From NCBI GenBank assembly GCA_905214925.1, contig CAJMOB010000006.1, positions 73,043 through 137,042 on the forward strand: a DNA stretch of 64,000 nt. Reading direction: 5' to 3'. Below, piece by piece: positions 17,658-26,693 of the stretch (position 1 is the first letter of the stretch; every line of letters starts with the position of its first letter). A program made the position numbers and the translations under genes. Origin of the DNA: Scybalomonas sp905214925. GTDB lineage: Bacteria > Bacillota > Clostridia > Lachnospirales > Lachnospiraceae. The notes below the pieces were generated by a model. It did not search any database. It worked only from the letters and a program-made list of their open reading frames with translations, and was not told where the DNA came from.

Positions 17658-18659
17658 TTAATTTTCCTCCTGTTTTCCGGTTTCTTCTTGATCTATTTTC
17701 TCTTCTTTTTCTTCCATATCGTCTTCTCCTGTTACTTTTAAGAACACTTCTTCTAAGGACAGGTTGTCATATGCTAATTGGTATACAGGAAGTTGCTCTT
17801 TTGCCATATAAAAGAATAATTTTTTACGAACTTCTTCTTTTTCTTCTTGCTCCCCTACCTTTCCAATCACATCGATCAGACCATCTTCTGAAAGTTTTGC
17901 TTCAAAAGATAGGAAGAAAGGACAACGTTTTAACACATCATTCACTTGCTCTATTTGTCCATCAATAAGCATATGAATCTGATTTTTCCCAGAAAACGCA
18001 TTGGAAAGCCCTTCTGGTGTATCCTGTGCCACTACCGTTCCTTTATCAATAATAATAATATGATCACAAATAGCACTGACTTCCGATAAAATATGGGAAC
18101 TTAAAATAACGGTATGTTCTTTTCCAAGCTCTTTAATAAACTGCCGTATTTCTATCATTTGATTTGGATCAAGACCAACGGTTGGTTCATCTAAAATTAA
18201 AACAGGAGGATTTCCAAGCAATGCACTTGCAAAACCAACCCTTTGGCGGTATCCTTTTGACAGATTTTTAATAAGCCTTGTTTTTTTCTCCTGTATAAAC
18301 AACGCTTCTGTCACTCGTTCAATTTCTTTTTTTTGTTCTTTTACTGGAATTTTCTTTAAAGAAGCTACAAACTTTAAATATTCCTGCACAGTCATATCCA
18401 AATAAAGTGGAGGTATTTCTGGCAAATATCCAATTTGACGTTTTGCCTTTTCTGGATTTTTTTGAATATCAATGCCCTGAATTCGAACGCTTCCAGAATC
18501 GGGAGTCAAATATCCTGTGATGACATTCATTGTCGTTGACTTACCAGCACCATTTGGCCCGAGCAAACCGACAATCTGCCCTTCCTCCACACGAAAGCTC
18601 ACATTTTGCACTGCTTTATGAGCTCCATAACTTTTTACTAATTGATCGACTTCAATCAT
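17658..18659 (-). CDS. GldA-like ABC transporter ATP-binding protein
   Basis: 333 residues. Walker A GPNGAGKST, Q-loop GYLPEIPPLYLDMTV, signature NLSKGYRQRVG, Walker B PVLILDEPTVGLD, and SSHILSEV. After the ATPase core (about 1-220) comes the ~90-residue C-terminal domain typical of drug/GldA-type exporters. An acidic Glu/Asp/Lys tail follows. It forms an operon with the fused permease/auxiliary gene. The site AAAGGAG precedes ATG. Confidence 0.9.
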   Translation of the reverse strand: MIEVDQLVKSYGAHKAVQNVSFRVEEGQIVGLLGPNGAGKSTTMNVITGYLTPDSGSVRIQGIDIQKNPEKAKRQIGYLPEIPPLYLDMTVQEYLKFVASLKKIPVKEQKKEIERVTEALFIQEKKTRLIKNLSKGYRQRVGFASALLGNPPVLILDEPTVGLDPNQMIEIRQFIKELGKEHTVILSSHILSEVSAICDHIIIIDKGTVVAQDTPEGLSNAFSGKNQIHMLIDGQIEQVNDVLKRCPFFLSFEAKLSEDGLIDVIGKVGEQEEKEEVRKKLFFYMAKEQLPVYQLAYDNLSLEEVFLKVTGEDDMEEKEEKIDQEETGKQEEN

Positions 18660-18829
18660 GTATTCTCTCTCCTTTTTTCTTTTCTTCTATCCGCTTTTCT
18701 CCTCAAAAAGCGAAAGAGACAATCCTCTCTACTATATGAAAAAAATGCGTCCAAATTGTGAAAAAACTGTGTTATTCACACACTTTTCACAGACATTTCA
18801 CATTTTCATAAATTTTACTCGATTTTTGA

Positions 18830-18857
18830 TTGACTATGTAGAAAAAAAGTGTATAAT
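18830..18857 (+). promoter_or_regulatory. promoter of XRE-cupin/pot operon
   Basis: TTGACT (18830-18835), 16-base spacer, TATAAT (18852-18857). The start should fall at the first palindrome of the operator pair. Confidence 0.75.
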
Positions 18858-18866
18858 AATTTTGTT

Positions 18867-18906
18867 AGTTTAGAACGACTAAACTTTTAGTTTATTTTTA
18901 CTAAAA
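18867..18906. promoter_or_regulatory. tandem palindromic operators, probable autoregulation site
   Basis: AGTTTAG-AACGA-CTAAACT (18867-18885, perfect arms) is followed at once by TTTTAGT-N8-ACTAAAA (18885-18906). Both lie between the -10 box and the ribosome site of the XRE regulator gene. Placement fits repression by the encoded protein. Confidence 0.65.
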
Positions 18907-18918
18907 AGGAGGACTAGG

Positions 18919-19458
18919 ATGGAAATAGGAAACAAGTTAAAAGAGCTTCGTATTGGAAAAGGATTAACCCAAGAAGAACTGGCTGATCGGTGTGAGCTAT
19001 CAAAAGGGTTTATTTCGCAGGTAGAGCGAGATTTAACTTCCCCTTCCATCTCAACTCTTATCGACATTTTACAGTGTTTAGGAACCGATCTAAAAGATTT
19101 CTTTCAAGAAGAAGAAGATCAACAAGTTGTGTTTAAAAAAGAAGATTTCTTTGAAAAAACAGATGCTGAACTACACAATACAATTGAATGGATTATTCCA
19201 AACGCACAAAAAAATAATATGGAACCAATTTTACTTACATTAGAGCCAGATGGCTCCACTTACATTGACGCCCCCCATGAAGGGGAAGAATTTGGCTATG
19301 TATTAAAAGGAACTGTTCATATTCATTTAGGTTCTAAAGTCTTTAAAGCGTCAAAAGGGGAAACCTTTTATTATACCGCGAACAAACAGCACTATCTGAC
19401 TTGTTCTGGAAAAACTGGGGCAAAAATCCTCTGGGTAAGCACCCCGCCGAATTTTTAA
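18919..19458 (+). CDS. XRE-family regulator with cupin sensor domain (PuuR-like)
   Basis: 179 residues. An N-terminal helix-turn-helix (about 7-62: LKELRIGKGLTQEELADRCELSKGFISQVERDLTSPS) joins a C-terminal cupin-2 domain (about 105-175: EFGYVLKGTVHIHLG, GETFYYTANKQHYLT). This architecture is common in regulators of polyamine uptake and breakdown. It heads a four-gene run with potA, potB and potCD, 17 bases before potA, so it probably controls polyamine import in response to a small ligand bound in the cupin. Confidence 0.9.
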   Translation: MEIGNKLKELRIGKGLTQEELADRCELSKGFISQVERDLTSPSISTLIDILQCLGTDLKDFFQEEEDQQVVFKKEDFFEKTDAELHNTIEWIIPNAQKNNMEPILLTLEPDGSTYIDAPHEGEEFGYVLKGTVHIHLGSKVFKASKGETFYYTANKQHYLTCSGKTGAKILWVSTPPNF

Positions 19459-19475
19459 AACTTGGAGGTTAACAA

Positions 19476-20552
19476 ATGGAAAACAACAAATTAATTGATT
19501 TCGTTAACATTAGCAAATCTTATCAAGACAATTTAGTTCTTGATGAACTCAATCTGTATATTAGGGAAAATGAATTTTTAACATTACTTGGACCGAGTGG
19601 TTGTGGAAAAACTACCACCCTTCGTATTTTAGGTGGTTTTGAATCTCCCGATCAAGGTCGTGTCATTTTTGATGGAAAGGATATTACAAACCTTCCCCCA
19701 AATCATCGCCAATTGAACACTGTTTTCCAGAAATATGCTTTATTTTCTCATATGACAATTGCAGAAAATATTGCGTTTGGTTTAAAAATTAAGAAAAAAA
19801 GTAAAGCTTATATTCAAGATAAAATTAACTATGCATTAAAACTTGTAAACTTAGATGGTTTTGGCAATCGCTATCCAAACTCTTTAAGTGGTGGACAACA
19901 ACAGCGTATCGCCATCGCACGCGCCATTGTAAATGAACCAAAAGTTCTTCTTCTTGATGAACCCCTTGGAGCTCTTGACTTAAAACTTCGTCAAGATATG
20001 CAATATGAGCTCGTTCGTTTAAAAAATGAACTGGGTATCACCTTCGTCTATGTAACCCATGATCAAGAAGAGGCACTTACTATGTCGGATACCATCGTTG
20101 TTATGAACCAAGGCTATATTCAGCAGATCGGAAGCCCTGAAAAAATCTACAACGAGCCTGAAAATGCCTTTGTAGCAGACTTTATCGGAGATAGCAATAT
20201 TATTCCTGGTACTATGATTGAAGACCGTATGGTAGAGATTTTAGGCGCTCGTTTTGAATGTGTGGATGAGGGCTTTGGAAGAAACAAACCTGTCGATGTT
20301 GTCATCCGCCCAGAAGATGTGGATCTTGTAAAACCAGAAGAAGGTACGATTAAAGGAACTGTCACTTCTTTAATTTTTAAGGGCGTTCATTATGAAATGG
20401 ATGTTATGGCAAATGGCTATGAATGGCTTGTTCATAGTACAGACTTAGTTCCTGTTGGAACAGAGGTTGGTATCAAAGTCGTCCCATTTGATATTCAAAT
20501 TATGAATAAACCTGAATCTGAAGATGAGGAGGCTGTGACAATCGATGAATAA
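19476..20552 (+). CDS. potA: spermidine/putrescine ABC transporter ATP-binding protein
   Basis: 358 residues. Walker A GPSGCGKTT, Q-loop VFQKYALFSHMT, signature LSGGQQQRIAIARAI, Walker B LLLDEPLGALD, H-loop VTHDQEEALTMSD. The C-terminal ~110 residues form the TOBE/regulatory OB domain (DVVIRPEDVDL). Normal length for PotA. Energises import by PotB and PotCD. Its last 8 bases overlap potB. Confidence 0.95.
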   Translation: MENNKLIDFVNISKSYQDNLVLDELNLYIRENEFLTLLGPSGCGKTTTLRILGGFESPDQGRVIFDGKDITNLPPNHRQLNTVFQKYALFSHMTIAENIAFGLKIKKKSKAYIQDKINYALKLVNLDGFGNRYPNSLSGGQQQRIAIARAIVNEPKVLLLDEPLGALDLKLRQDMQYELVRLKNELGITFVYVTHDQEEALTMSDTIVVMNQGYIQQIGSPEKIYNEPENAFVADFIGDSNIIPGTMIEDRMVEILGARFECVDEGFGRNKPVDVVIRPEDVDLVKPEEGTIKGTVTSLIFKGVHYEMDVMANGYEWLVHSTDLVPVGTEVGIKVVPFDIQIMNKPESEDEEAVTIDE

Positions 20553-21363
20553 GAAAAAATGGCTTGCAGCTCCTTATTCTATCTGGTCATTAGCTTTTAT
20601 TCTAATTCCATTAGGAATTATTGTCTATTATGGCTTTACCGATAAAGACGGAGCATTTACCCTTTATAATATTATGCAAATCACAAGACCTGAAAATGCG
20701 AAAGCCTTAGGTCTTGCCCTTTTGCTCTCTTTGATTGCAACCCTTATTTGCTTAATTCTTGCCTATCCTTTGGCAATGATTTTATCCAGTATGAATGTCA
20801 ATCAAACGAGCTTTATCGTTCTTATTTTTATTCTTCCAATGTGGATGAACTTTTTATTAAGAACACTTGCATGGCAGACGCTTCTTGAAAAAACAGGTGT
20901 AATTAACAGTATTTTACACGCCCTTCATCTGCCATCTTTAAATATTATCAATACCCCTTATGCCATTGTATTAGGTATGGTATATAATTTTTTACCTTTT
21001 ATGGTATTGCCAATTTATAATGTATTATTAAAACTTGATAAAGACGTTATCAACGCTTCTAGAGATTTAGGAGCCAACGAAATACAAACATTTACAAAAG
21101 TAATTTTCCCACTTAGCATGCCTGGAGTTATCAGTGGAATTATGATGGTTTTCATCCCATCTCTCACCACCTTCGTTATCTCTACTATGCTTGGTGGAAG
21201 TAAAATTCTTCTCATCGGTAATGTTATCGAACAAGAATTTACCCAAGGAAGCAATTGGCACGTTGGTTCCGGTCTTTCTCTTGTTTTAATGGTATTTATT
21301 TTATTAAGTATGATTGTAATGTTTAAATATGATAAAGACGGAGAAGGAGGAGCTTTACTATGA
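20545..21363 (+). CDS. potB: spermidine/putrescine ABC transporter permease
   Basis: 272 residues, six helices, binding-protein-dependent permease fold. The EAA loop is INASRDLGANEIQTFTKVIFPLSMPGVISG. Starts inside the end of potA and overlaps potCD by 4 bases (ATGA), so translation is coupled through the operon. Confidence 0.95.
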   Translation: MNKKKWLAAPYSIWSLAFILIPLGIIVYYGFTDKDGAFTLYNIMQITRPENAKALGLALLLSLIATLICLILAYPLAMILSSMNVNQTSFIVLIFILPMWMNFLLRTLAWQTLLEKTGVINSILHALHLPSLNIINTPYAIVLGMVYNFLPFMVLPIYNVLLKLDKDVINASRDLGANEIQTFTKVIFPLSMPGVISGIMMVFIPSLTTFVISTMLGGSKILLIGNVIEQEFTQGSNWHVGSGLSLVLMVFILLSMIVMFKYDKDGEGGALL

Positions 21364-23258
21364 GAAAATTTATCAAACGATTTTATCTTCTTCTCATTTT
21401 CATTTTGCTCTATGCGCCGATTGTCACTTTAGTAGTGCTATCCTTTAACAATTCAAAAACTCGTTCCAAATGGGGCGGCTTTACAACAAAGTGGTATCAT
21501 TCTTTGTTTCAAAATGACCAAATTTTAAATGCCCTTTCTAACACACTGTTAATCGCCGTATTATCGGCACTCATCGCAACAATTATTGGAACAATTGCAG
21601 CAATCGGTATCCATAATATGAAGAGCAAAGGACGTTCCTTTATGATGGGAATTAACAATATCCCCATGATGAACTCTGAAATCGTAACTGGTATTTCCTT
21701 AATGCTTTTGTTTATCGCCGTTGGAAATATTTACGGGAATATGACTGGAAAAGGTTCTGTTAGCTTATTCGGATTTACGACAATTTTACTGGCACATATT
21801 ACGTTCAATATTCCATATGTCGTATTAAGCGTTATGCCAAAGCTTCGCCAAGTAAATCCAAACACTTATGAAGCAGCCTTAGACCTTGGAGCCTCTCCTC
21901 TCTATGCCTACTTTAAGGTTATTATTCCTGATATTTTACCTGGGATTTTATCTGGATTTTTATTATCCTTTACCCTTTCTTTAGATGATTTTGTTATCAC
22001 TCATTTTACAAAAGGTGCTGGAGTTGATACTCTATCCACTAAAATCTATACTGAGGTAAAAAAAGGAATCAAACCAGAGATGTATGCACTGTCCACTTTA
22101 ATGTTTGGAGCAGTATTACTTCTTTTATTATTTGTAAACTATGCACCAAAGAAAAAAGAAAGCGCCGATGGACTCCATTTTTCTTCTAAAGCTGGTGTTG
22201 CAAAAAAGGTAGTTGCTGTTGCACTTGTAGCAGTCCTTTGTGTTGGCGGATTTTATGCTTATTCTGGAAGCTCTGCTGCTCACTCCGAACAAGTTATTGT
22301 CTATAACTGGGGAGAATACATGGATCCAGAAGTTATTGAGCAGTTCACAAAAGAAACTGGAATTGAAGTGATTTACGATGAATTTGAAACCAACGAAACT
22401 ATGTATCCAAAAGTAGAAGCTGGTGCCGTGGCTTACGATCTCGTCTGCCCATCCGACTATATGATTAAGCGTATGCTTGACAACGACTTACTAGCGAAAA
22501 TTAATTTTGACAACGTTCCAAACATAAAAAATATAGGAAAAACATATTTAGAGCAGTCACAAGAATTTGATCCAACAAACGAATATTCTGTCCCTTATAC
22601 ATGGGGAACCGTCGGTATTTTATATAATAAGAAAAAAGTAAAAGAACCTGTAGATAGTTGGTCTATTCTTTGGGATTCCAAATACAAAGATCAAATTCTT
22701 ATGCAAGATAGTGTCCGAGATGCCTTTGCTGTTGCTTTAAAATCTCTTGGCTATTCTTTAAATTCTACGGATGAAAAACAACTAGAAGAAGCAAAAGATC
22801 TTTTAATCGAGCAAAAACCACTGGTACAAGCCTATGTTATCGATCAAGTCCGTGATAAAATGATCGGCAATGAAGCGGCTATTGGCGTTATCTATTCTGG
22901 TGAAGCAATTTATACCCAAAGAGAAAATCCAGATCTTGAATATGTTATTCCAAAAGAAGGTTCTAACATTTGGTTTGACTCTTGGGTAATTCCAAAAAAT
23001 GCTCCAAATAAAGAAAACGCAGAGAAATTCTTAAATTTCTTATGCCGTCCTGATATTGCTTTAAAGAACTTTGAATATATTACGTATTCTACTCCAAATG
23101 AAGCAGCAAGAAAATTAATTAAAGATGATGATATTCGCAATAGTAAAATTGCATTTCCTGATATCTCTAGCTTAAAAAATTGTGAAACTTTCCAATTTTT
23201 AGGCGATGATGCAGATGCACTCTATAATCAACTTTGGAGAGAAGTAAAATCAAAATAA
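21360..23258 (+). CDS. potCD: fused polyamine permease and substrate-binding protein (PotC-PotD)
   Basis: 632 residues. Residues about 1-260 are a PotC permease with six helices and the EAA motif EAALDLGASPLYAYFKVIIPDILPG. A seventh helix (about 280-300, KKVVAVALVAVLCVGGFYAY) carries the chain back across the membrane. From about 312, VIVYNWGEYMDPEVIEQFTKETGIEV begins a full PotD binding domain to the C-terminus. No lipobox Cys is present, so the binding protein is held by the fusion and not by lipid. The frame is continuous across the junction. A strong terminator follows. Confidence 0.92.
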   Translation: MRKFIKRFYLLLIFILLYAPIVTLVVLSFNNSKTRSKWGGFTTKWYHSLFQNDQILNALSNTLLIAVLSALIATIIGTIAAIGIHNMKSKGRSFMMGINNIPMMNSEIVTGISLMLLFIAVGNIYGNMTGKGSVSLFGFTTILLAHITFNIPYVVLSVMPKLRQVNPNTYEAALDLGASPLYAYFKVIIPDILPGILSGFLLSFTLSLDDFVITHFTKGAGVDTLSTKIYTEVKKGIKPEMYALSTLMFGAVLLLLLFVNYAPKKKESADGLHFSSKAGVAKKVVAVALVAVLCVGGFYAYSGSSAAHSEQVIVYNWGEYMDPEVIEQFTKETGIEVIYDEFETNETMYPKVEAGAVAYDLVCPSDYMIKRMLDNDLLAKINFDNVPNIKNIGKTYLEQSQEFDPTNEYSVPYTWGTVGILYNKKKVKEPVDSWSILWDSKYKDQILMQDSVRDAFAVALKSLGYSLNSTDEKQLEEAKDLLIEQKPLVQAYVIDQVRDKMIGNEAAIGVIYSGEAIYTQRENPDLEYVIPKEGSNIWFDSWVIPKNAPNKENAEKFLNFLCRPDIALKNFEYITYSTPNEAARKLIKDDDIRNSKIAFPDISSLKNCETFQFLGDDADALYNQLWREVKSK

Positions 23259-23265
23259 CTTTTTT

Positions 23266-23320
23266 ATAAGCCCTTTTTATTTGTATCTATTTTTATACAG
23301 GTAAAAGGGCTTATTTTTTT
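23266..23320 (+). terminator. terminator of pot operon
   Basis: ATAAGCCCTTTTA-type arm pairs with TAAAAGGGCTTAT, followed by seven T residues. Confidence 0.85.
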
Positions 23321-23380
23321 CTCATCCTTTTGCAATTTATGGTACAATAAGAATATACTTTAACAAAGGAGAGAATCATA

Positions 23381-24418
23381 ATGTACAGTTTTAAAAATGA
23401 TTATAGTGAAAACGCCCATCCTTCTATTTTAAATCAATTAGTTGCAATGGGGCTAGAACAGAATAACGGATACGGTATTGACATACACTGTGAGAATGCA
23501 AAAGGTTTCATCCAACGAGATCTTCAATGTGAAGAAGCAGAAATTCACTTTCTTCCTGGTGGAACCATTACAAACCTAACAGCCATCTCTCATGTATTAA
23601 AACCATATGAGGCGATAATTTCTTCCACAACTGGGCATATTAATATTCATGAATGTGGTGCTATCGAAGCTACTGGACATAAAGTTTTAACCCCTCCTTA
23701 TGACGATGGAAAACTTACTCCAGAACTGATCGCGCCTATTTTAGAAGCCCATGAAGATGAGTTTTTTGTCCACCCTGCTATGGTTTACATTTCAAATCCA
23801 ACAGAGGTTGGAACGATCTATACAAAACGAGAATTAGAGGCCCTTTCTTCCTACTGTAAAGCAAACAATCTGCTTCTATTTTTGGATGGTGCTAGACTTC
23901 CAATGGCACTTGCTGTACCAGAATGTAGTTTAGAAATGAAAGATTTTCAAAATCTAGTGGATATTTTATTTATCGGCGGAACAAAAGTCGGTGCTTTATT
24001 TGGAGAAGCCCTTGTCCTCTTTAAAAAAGACTTACAACAACGGTTTCGCTTTAGTATGAAACATCGCGGTGCCATGTTAGCAAAAGGTTGGTTATTAGGT
24101 GTTCAATTCGAACAACTTTTTATGGATGGACTTTATTATGAACTTGGACGCCATGCAGTAAAAATGGCATTGCTTTTAAAAGATGCTATGTCAGAAGCTG
24201 GTATCTCATTTTTAACCGATTCCAAAACAAATCAGCAGTTTCCAATTCTTCCAAATAAATTAAAAGCACTCATTGAAGAAAAGTATTGTATTTCTGATTG
24301 GTCAAAACCAGATGAAAATCATACTTGTGTTCGTTTTTGTACTTCTTGGGCAACAAAAGAAGAAGATGTGCGAACTTTTATTAAAGATTTTAAAACCATG
24401 TATTCTTCTCTTCGTTAA
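23381..24418 (+). CDS. ltaE: low-specificity threonine aldolase (beta-eliminating lyase family)
   Basis: 345 residues, PLP fold type I, PF01212. It should split L-threonine/allo-threonine to glycine and acetaldehyde. Visible motifs: FLPGGTITNL (phosphate-side loop), HINIHECGAIEATGHKV, LFLDGARLPMAL (Asp to the pyridine nitrogen) and FIGGTKVGALFGEALV with the PLP Lys. Ribosome site AAAGGAG. Followed 20 bases later by a PAP2 gene. Other beta-eliminating lyases share the fold, so exact specificity is not certain. Confidence 0.85.
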   Translation: MYSFKNDYSENAHPSILNQLVAMGLEQNNGYGIDIHCENAKGFIQRDLQCEEAEIHFLPGGTITNLTAISHVLKPYEAIISSTTGHINIHECGAIEATGHKVLTPPYDDGKLTPELIAPILEAHEDEFFVHPAMVYISNPTEVGTIYTKRELEALSSYCKANNLLLFLDGARLPMALAVPECSLEMKDFQNLVDILFIGGTKVGALFGEALVLFKKDLQQRFRFSMKHRGAMLAKGWLLGVQFEQLFMDGLYYELGRHAVKMALLLKDAMSEAGISFLTDSKTNQQFPILPNKLKALIEEKYCISDWSKPDENHTCVRFCTSWATKEEDVRTFIKDFKTMYSSLR

Positions 24419-24438
24419 GATACATAGAAAGGAGTTTT

Positions 24439-24999
24439 ATGCCACCATTGATTCAAAATTTTGATGAAGCGATTCTTTTATGGATTCAAGATGTAATTCG
24501 TAACCCAGTTCTTACACCAATTATGCAATTTTTTACCTCTTTACTGGATCGTGGGCTGTTAGCGTTCCTTATCTGCATTGGACTTTTATTATTCCGTCGT
24601 ACAAGGAAATTAGGGCTTACCTGCTCTCTCTCTCTTATTATTTGCTCTATTCTTGTACACTTAATATTAAAGCCAATGTTTGCTCGTCCAAGACCTTATC
24701 ATGTATTGAGCACCTTAATTACATTGGCACCAAGACCAGGGGATTTTTCCTTCCCTTCTGGACACACCAACACAATCTTTGCTGTGACTAGCGTTTTATT
24801 TTTTGCTTGTCCTAGAAAGATTGGAGTCCCTGCCCTTATTGTTTCCACCCTTGTTGGACTATCAAGGCTTTATCTTGGAATCCATTTTCCAACAGATGTC
24901 CTTGCTGGAGCATTTCTTGGACTGATTGTTGGGTATTTTTGTTGTAAAGCCACCCACCTTCTTCCTCCTTATAAAAAAAGAAAAGACAGCGAAAACTAA
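24439..24999 (+). CDS. PAP2-family membrane phosphatase
   Basis: 186 residues, about five helices. The three acid-phosphatase motifs are all there: KPMFARPRP (K-x6-RP), PSGHT, and SRLYLGIHFPTD (SR-x5-H-x3-D). Likely acts on undecaprenyl diphosphate or a phosphatidic-acid-type lipid at the outer face of the membrane; bacitracin-resistance (BcrC-like) activity is possible. AAAGGAG precedes ATG and it is cotranscribed with the aldolase. Confidence 0.9.
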   Translation: MPPLIQNFDEAILLWIQDVIRNPVLTPIMQFFTSLLDRGLLAFLICIGLLLFRRTRKLGLTCSLSLIICSILVHLILKPMFARPRPYHVLSTLITLAPRPGDFSFPSGHTNTIFAVTSVLFFACPRKIGVPALIVSTLVGLSRLYLGIHFPTDVLAGAFLGLIVGYFCCKATHLLPPYKKRKDSEN

Positions 25000-25001
25000 C
25001 A

Positions 25002-25031
25002 TTGTCAAATTTCTTTTCCCTATGTTATAAT
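25002..25031 (+). promoter_or_regulatory. promoter of small acidic protein gene
   Basis: TTGTCA (25002-25007), 18-base spacer, TATAAT (25026-25031). Confidence 0.6.
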
Positions 25032-25096
25032 AACCGATAGTTTATAAATTTTTTAACAAGAAAAAGAAATAAATAGCAAATGGAAAGGAACAAAGA

Positions 25097-25357
25097 ATGA
25101 ACGAAATTTACGAAGCAATTGAACAAAAAATCAAAGCATCTGGCTATCCATGTGCCGTCAATGGTGCTTCTATTTATAACGATATCTGTGATGAAATCGA
25201 TGGAAAAGAAAATGGAACTTATCTTCTTTTATCAAAACAAGAAAATGATGATGTATTCGAATATCAAGTAACCATTATGGATGATAATTTTAACTTATCC
25301 ATTTTAACAATTAAACATGGAGAAGAAACGTATCAAATCGATTTTGATGCAGAATAA
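25097..25357 (+). CDS. small acidic protein of unknown function
   Basis: 86 residues, strongly acidic (about 20 Asp/Glu), no membrane helix or signal. It begins MNEIYEAIEQKIKASGYP and ends TYQIDFDAE, with predicted mixed alpha/beta content (a helix then repeated short strands: GTYLLLSK, FEYQVTIMDD, LSILTIKH). A clear promoter, AAAGGAA ribosome site and strong terminator all frame the gene, so it is real and monocistronic. I do not recognise the family. Confidence 0.75.
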   Translation: MNEIYEAIEQKIKASGYPCAVNGASIYNDICDEIDGKENGTYLLLSKQENDDVFEYQVTIMDDNFNLSILTIKHGEETYQIDFDAE

Positions 25358-25368
25358 AAACAGAACAC

Positions 25369-25413
25369 AAAAAGGCTCAAAGAAAGAACATTCCTTCTCT
25401 CTTTGAGCCTTTT
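25369..25413 (+). terminator. terminator of small acidic protein gene
   Basis: AAAAGGCTCAAAGA paired with TCTTTGAGCCTTTT. Confidence 0.85.
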
Positions 25414-25810
25414 CTATTAACAATTAGGCTAATACTTTATACTTTTATTACTTCATCTTTTCTTATGTGAAATGTTTTTATTGTGCTCCTTATTTAATTG
25501 AATTTTATCCCATAAGCTCCACCACTTCCTTTACGGTATATTGGCTTGCATAAGTTAAAATTGTCAACTTATCTTCTCATATATCTTTTATCTAAAATAC
25601 TTTTTCTTCACTATATTAATAGATTAGACTATGTTAGCTAAAGAACATTTGTAACATATATTTTATTTCACCACCGATTCACTTAATAATTAATTTTAAA
25701 TCATAAAAACTCCTTTTGTTCTATTAGGAAACTATAGTATAATAGAAATATCAAAAAAATAAACACAAAATGTTTCCATTGAAACTCAGATTTCGAATAG
25801 GAGGTTACAA
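25414..25810. other. AT-rich gap with possible gene remnant
   Basis: No intact gene. Minus-strand 25505-25579 reads EDKLTILTYASQYTVKEVVELMG then stop, between stop codons, which looks like the tail of a lost protein but is too short to name. A promoter for the HAD gene (TTGTTC, 16 bases, TATAAT ending near 25743) lies at the right end. Confidence 0.4.
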
Positions 25811-26644
25811 ATGAAAAAGGCAATTTTTCTTGATGTAGACGGTACATTAGTCGATTACGAAAACAATCTTCCAAAAACGGCTATTAAAGCCATTCAAATG
25901 GCAAGAAAAAATGGTCATCTTGTCTATATTAGTACCGGTCGGAGTAAAGCAGAAGTTTATAAAGAATTATGGGAAATTGGACTCGATGGTATGATTGGTG
26001 GAAATGGAAGTTATGTAGAACATCATGGACAAGTCGTATTTCATCAACTGATCTCAAAAGAACAATGTAAAAATATTGTAGATTGGCTTCATGAAAGAAA
26101 TTTAGAATTTTATTTAGAAAGCAATAATGGTCTTTTTGCCAGCGAACATTTTGAAGAAAAAGCACCGCCCGTTCTATTAGAATATTCCAAAAGAAAAGAG
26201 AAAGAAATCAAAGGAGATAATATCGTTCGTTCTCTGTTTCCAACGATGGTTTTTCATGATGAATTATATCGAGATGACTTAAATAAAATTAGCTTTATAT
26301 TATCCAGTTATCAAGATTATTTAGATGCAAAAGAACAATTTCCTGATATGCAAGTTGGCACATGGGGAGGAAAAGATGCTACGGCTCTATTTGGAGATTT
26401 TGGAATAAAAGAAATTGATAAAGGAAAAGCAATTGAAGTATTGCTACAGTTTATCCATGTGGATAAGAAAAATACGATTGCATTTGGAGATGCCAATATT
26501 GATATTCCAATGCTTTCCTATTGTGGTTATGGTGTAGCCATGGGCAATGGTTCATCAGAACTAAAGGAAATAGCTGACTATGTAACAAGTGATGTAACAG
26601 AAGATGGGTTGTGGAACGCATTTCAACATCTAGGGCTATTATAA
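25811..26644 (+). CDS. HAD-superfamily phosphatase, Cof-type
   Basis: 277 residues. Motif I DVDGTLVDYENN (nucleophile Asp and acid/base Asp), motif II STGRSK, a Lys in KGKAIEVLL, and motif IV FGDANIDIPML. A C2B cap sits between them (about 85-190). Cof-type HADs act on sugar phosphates or cofactor phosphates; the substrate cannot be told. Monocistronic with AGGAGG 6 bases before ATG and a terminator after. Confidence 0.9.
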   Translation: MKKAIFLDVDGTLVDYENNLPKTAIKAIQMARKNGHLVYISTGRSKAEVYKELWEIGLDGMIGGNGSYVEHHGQVVFHQLISKEQCKNIVDWLHERNLEFYLESNNGLFASEHFEEKAPPVLLEYSKRKEKEIKGDNIVRSLFPTMVFHDELYRDDLNKISFILSSYQDYLDAKEQFPDMQVGTWGGKDATALFGDFGIKEIDKGKAIEVLLQFIHVDKKNTIAFGDANIDIPMLSYCGYGVAMGNGSSELKEIADYVTSDVTEDGLWNAFQHLGLL

Positions 26645-26645
26645 G

Positions 26646-26686
26646 AATAGGCTGTCACAAAAAACTCATTTTGTGGCAGCCTATTT
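26646..26686. terminator. bidirectional terminator
   Basis: AATAGGCTG-CACAAAA arm pairs with TTTTGTG-CAGCCTATT around ACTCA. It serves the HAD gene (+) and panF (-). Confidence 0.8.
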
Positions 26687-26693
26687 CTATCTC

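Noticed and set aside
15416..18659. Gliding motility system
   Set aside because: Gld-like ABC proteins are common in non-gliding Firmicutes; no other gld or spr genes are present.
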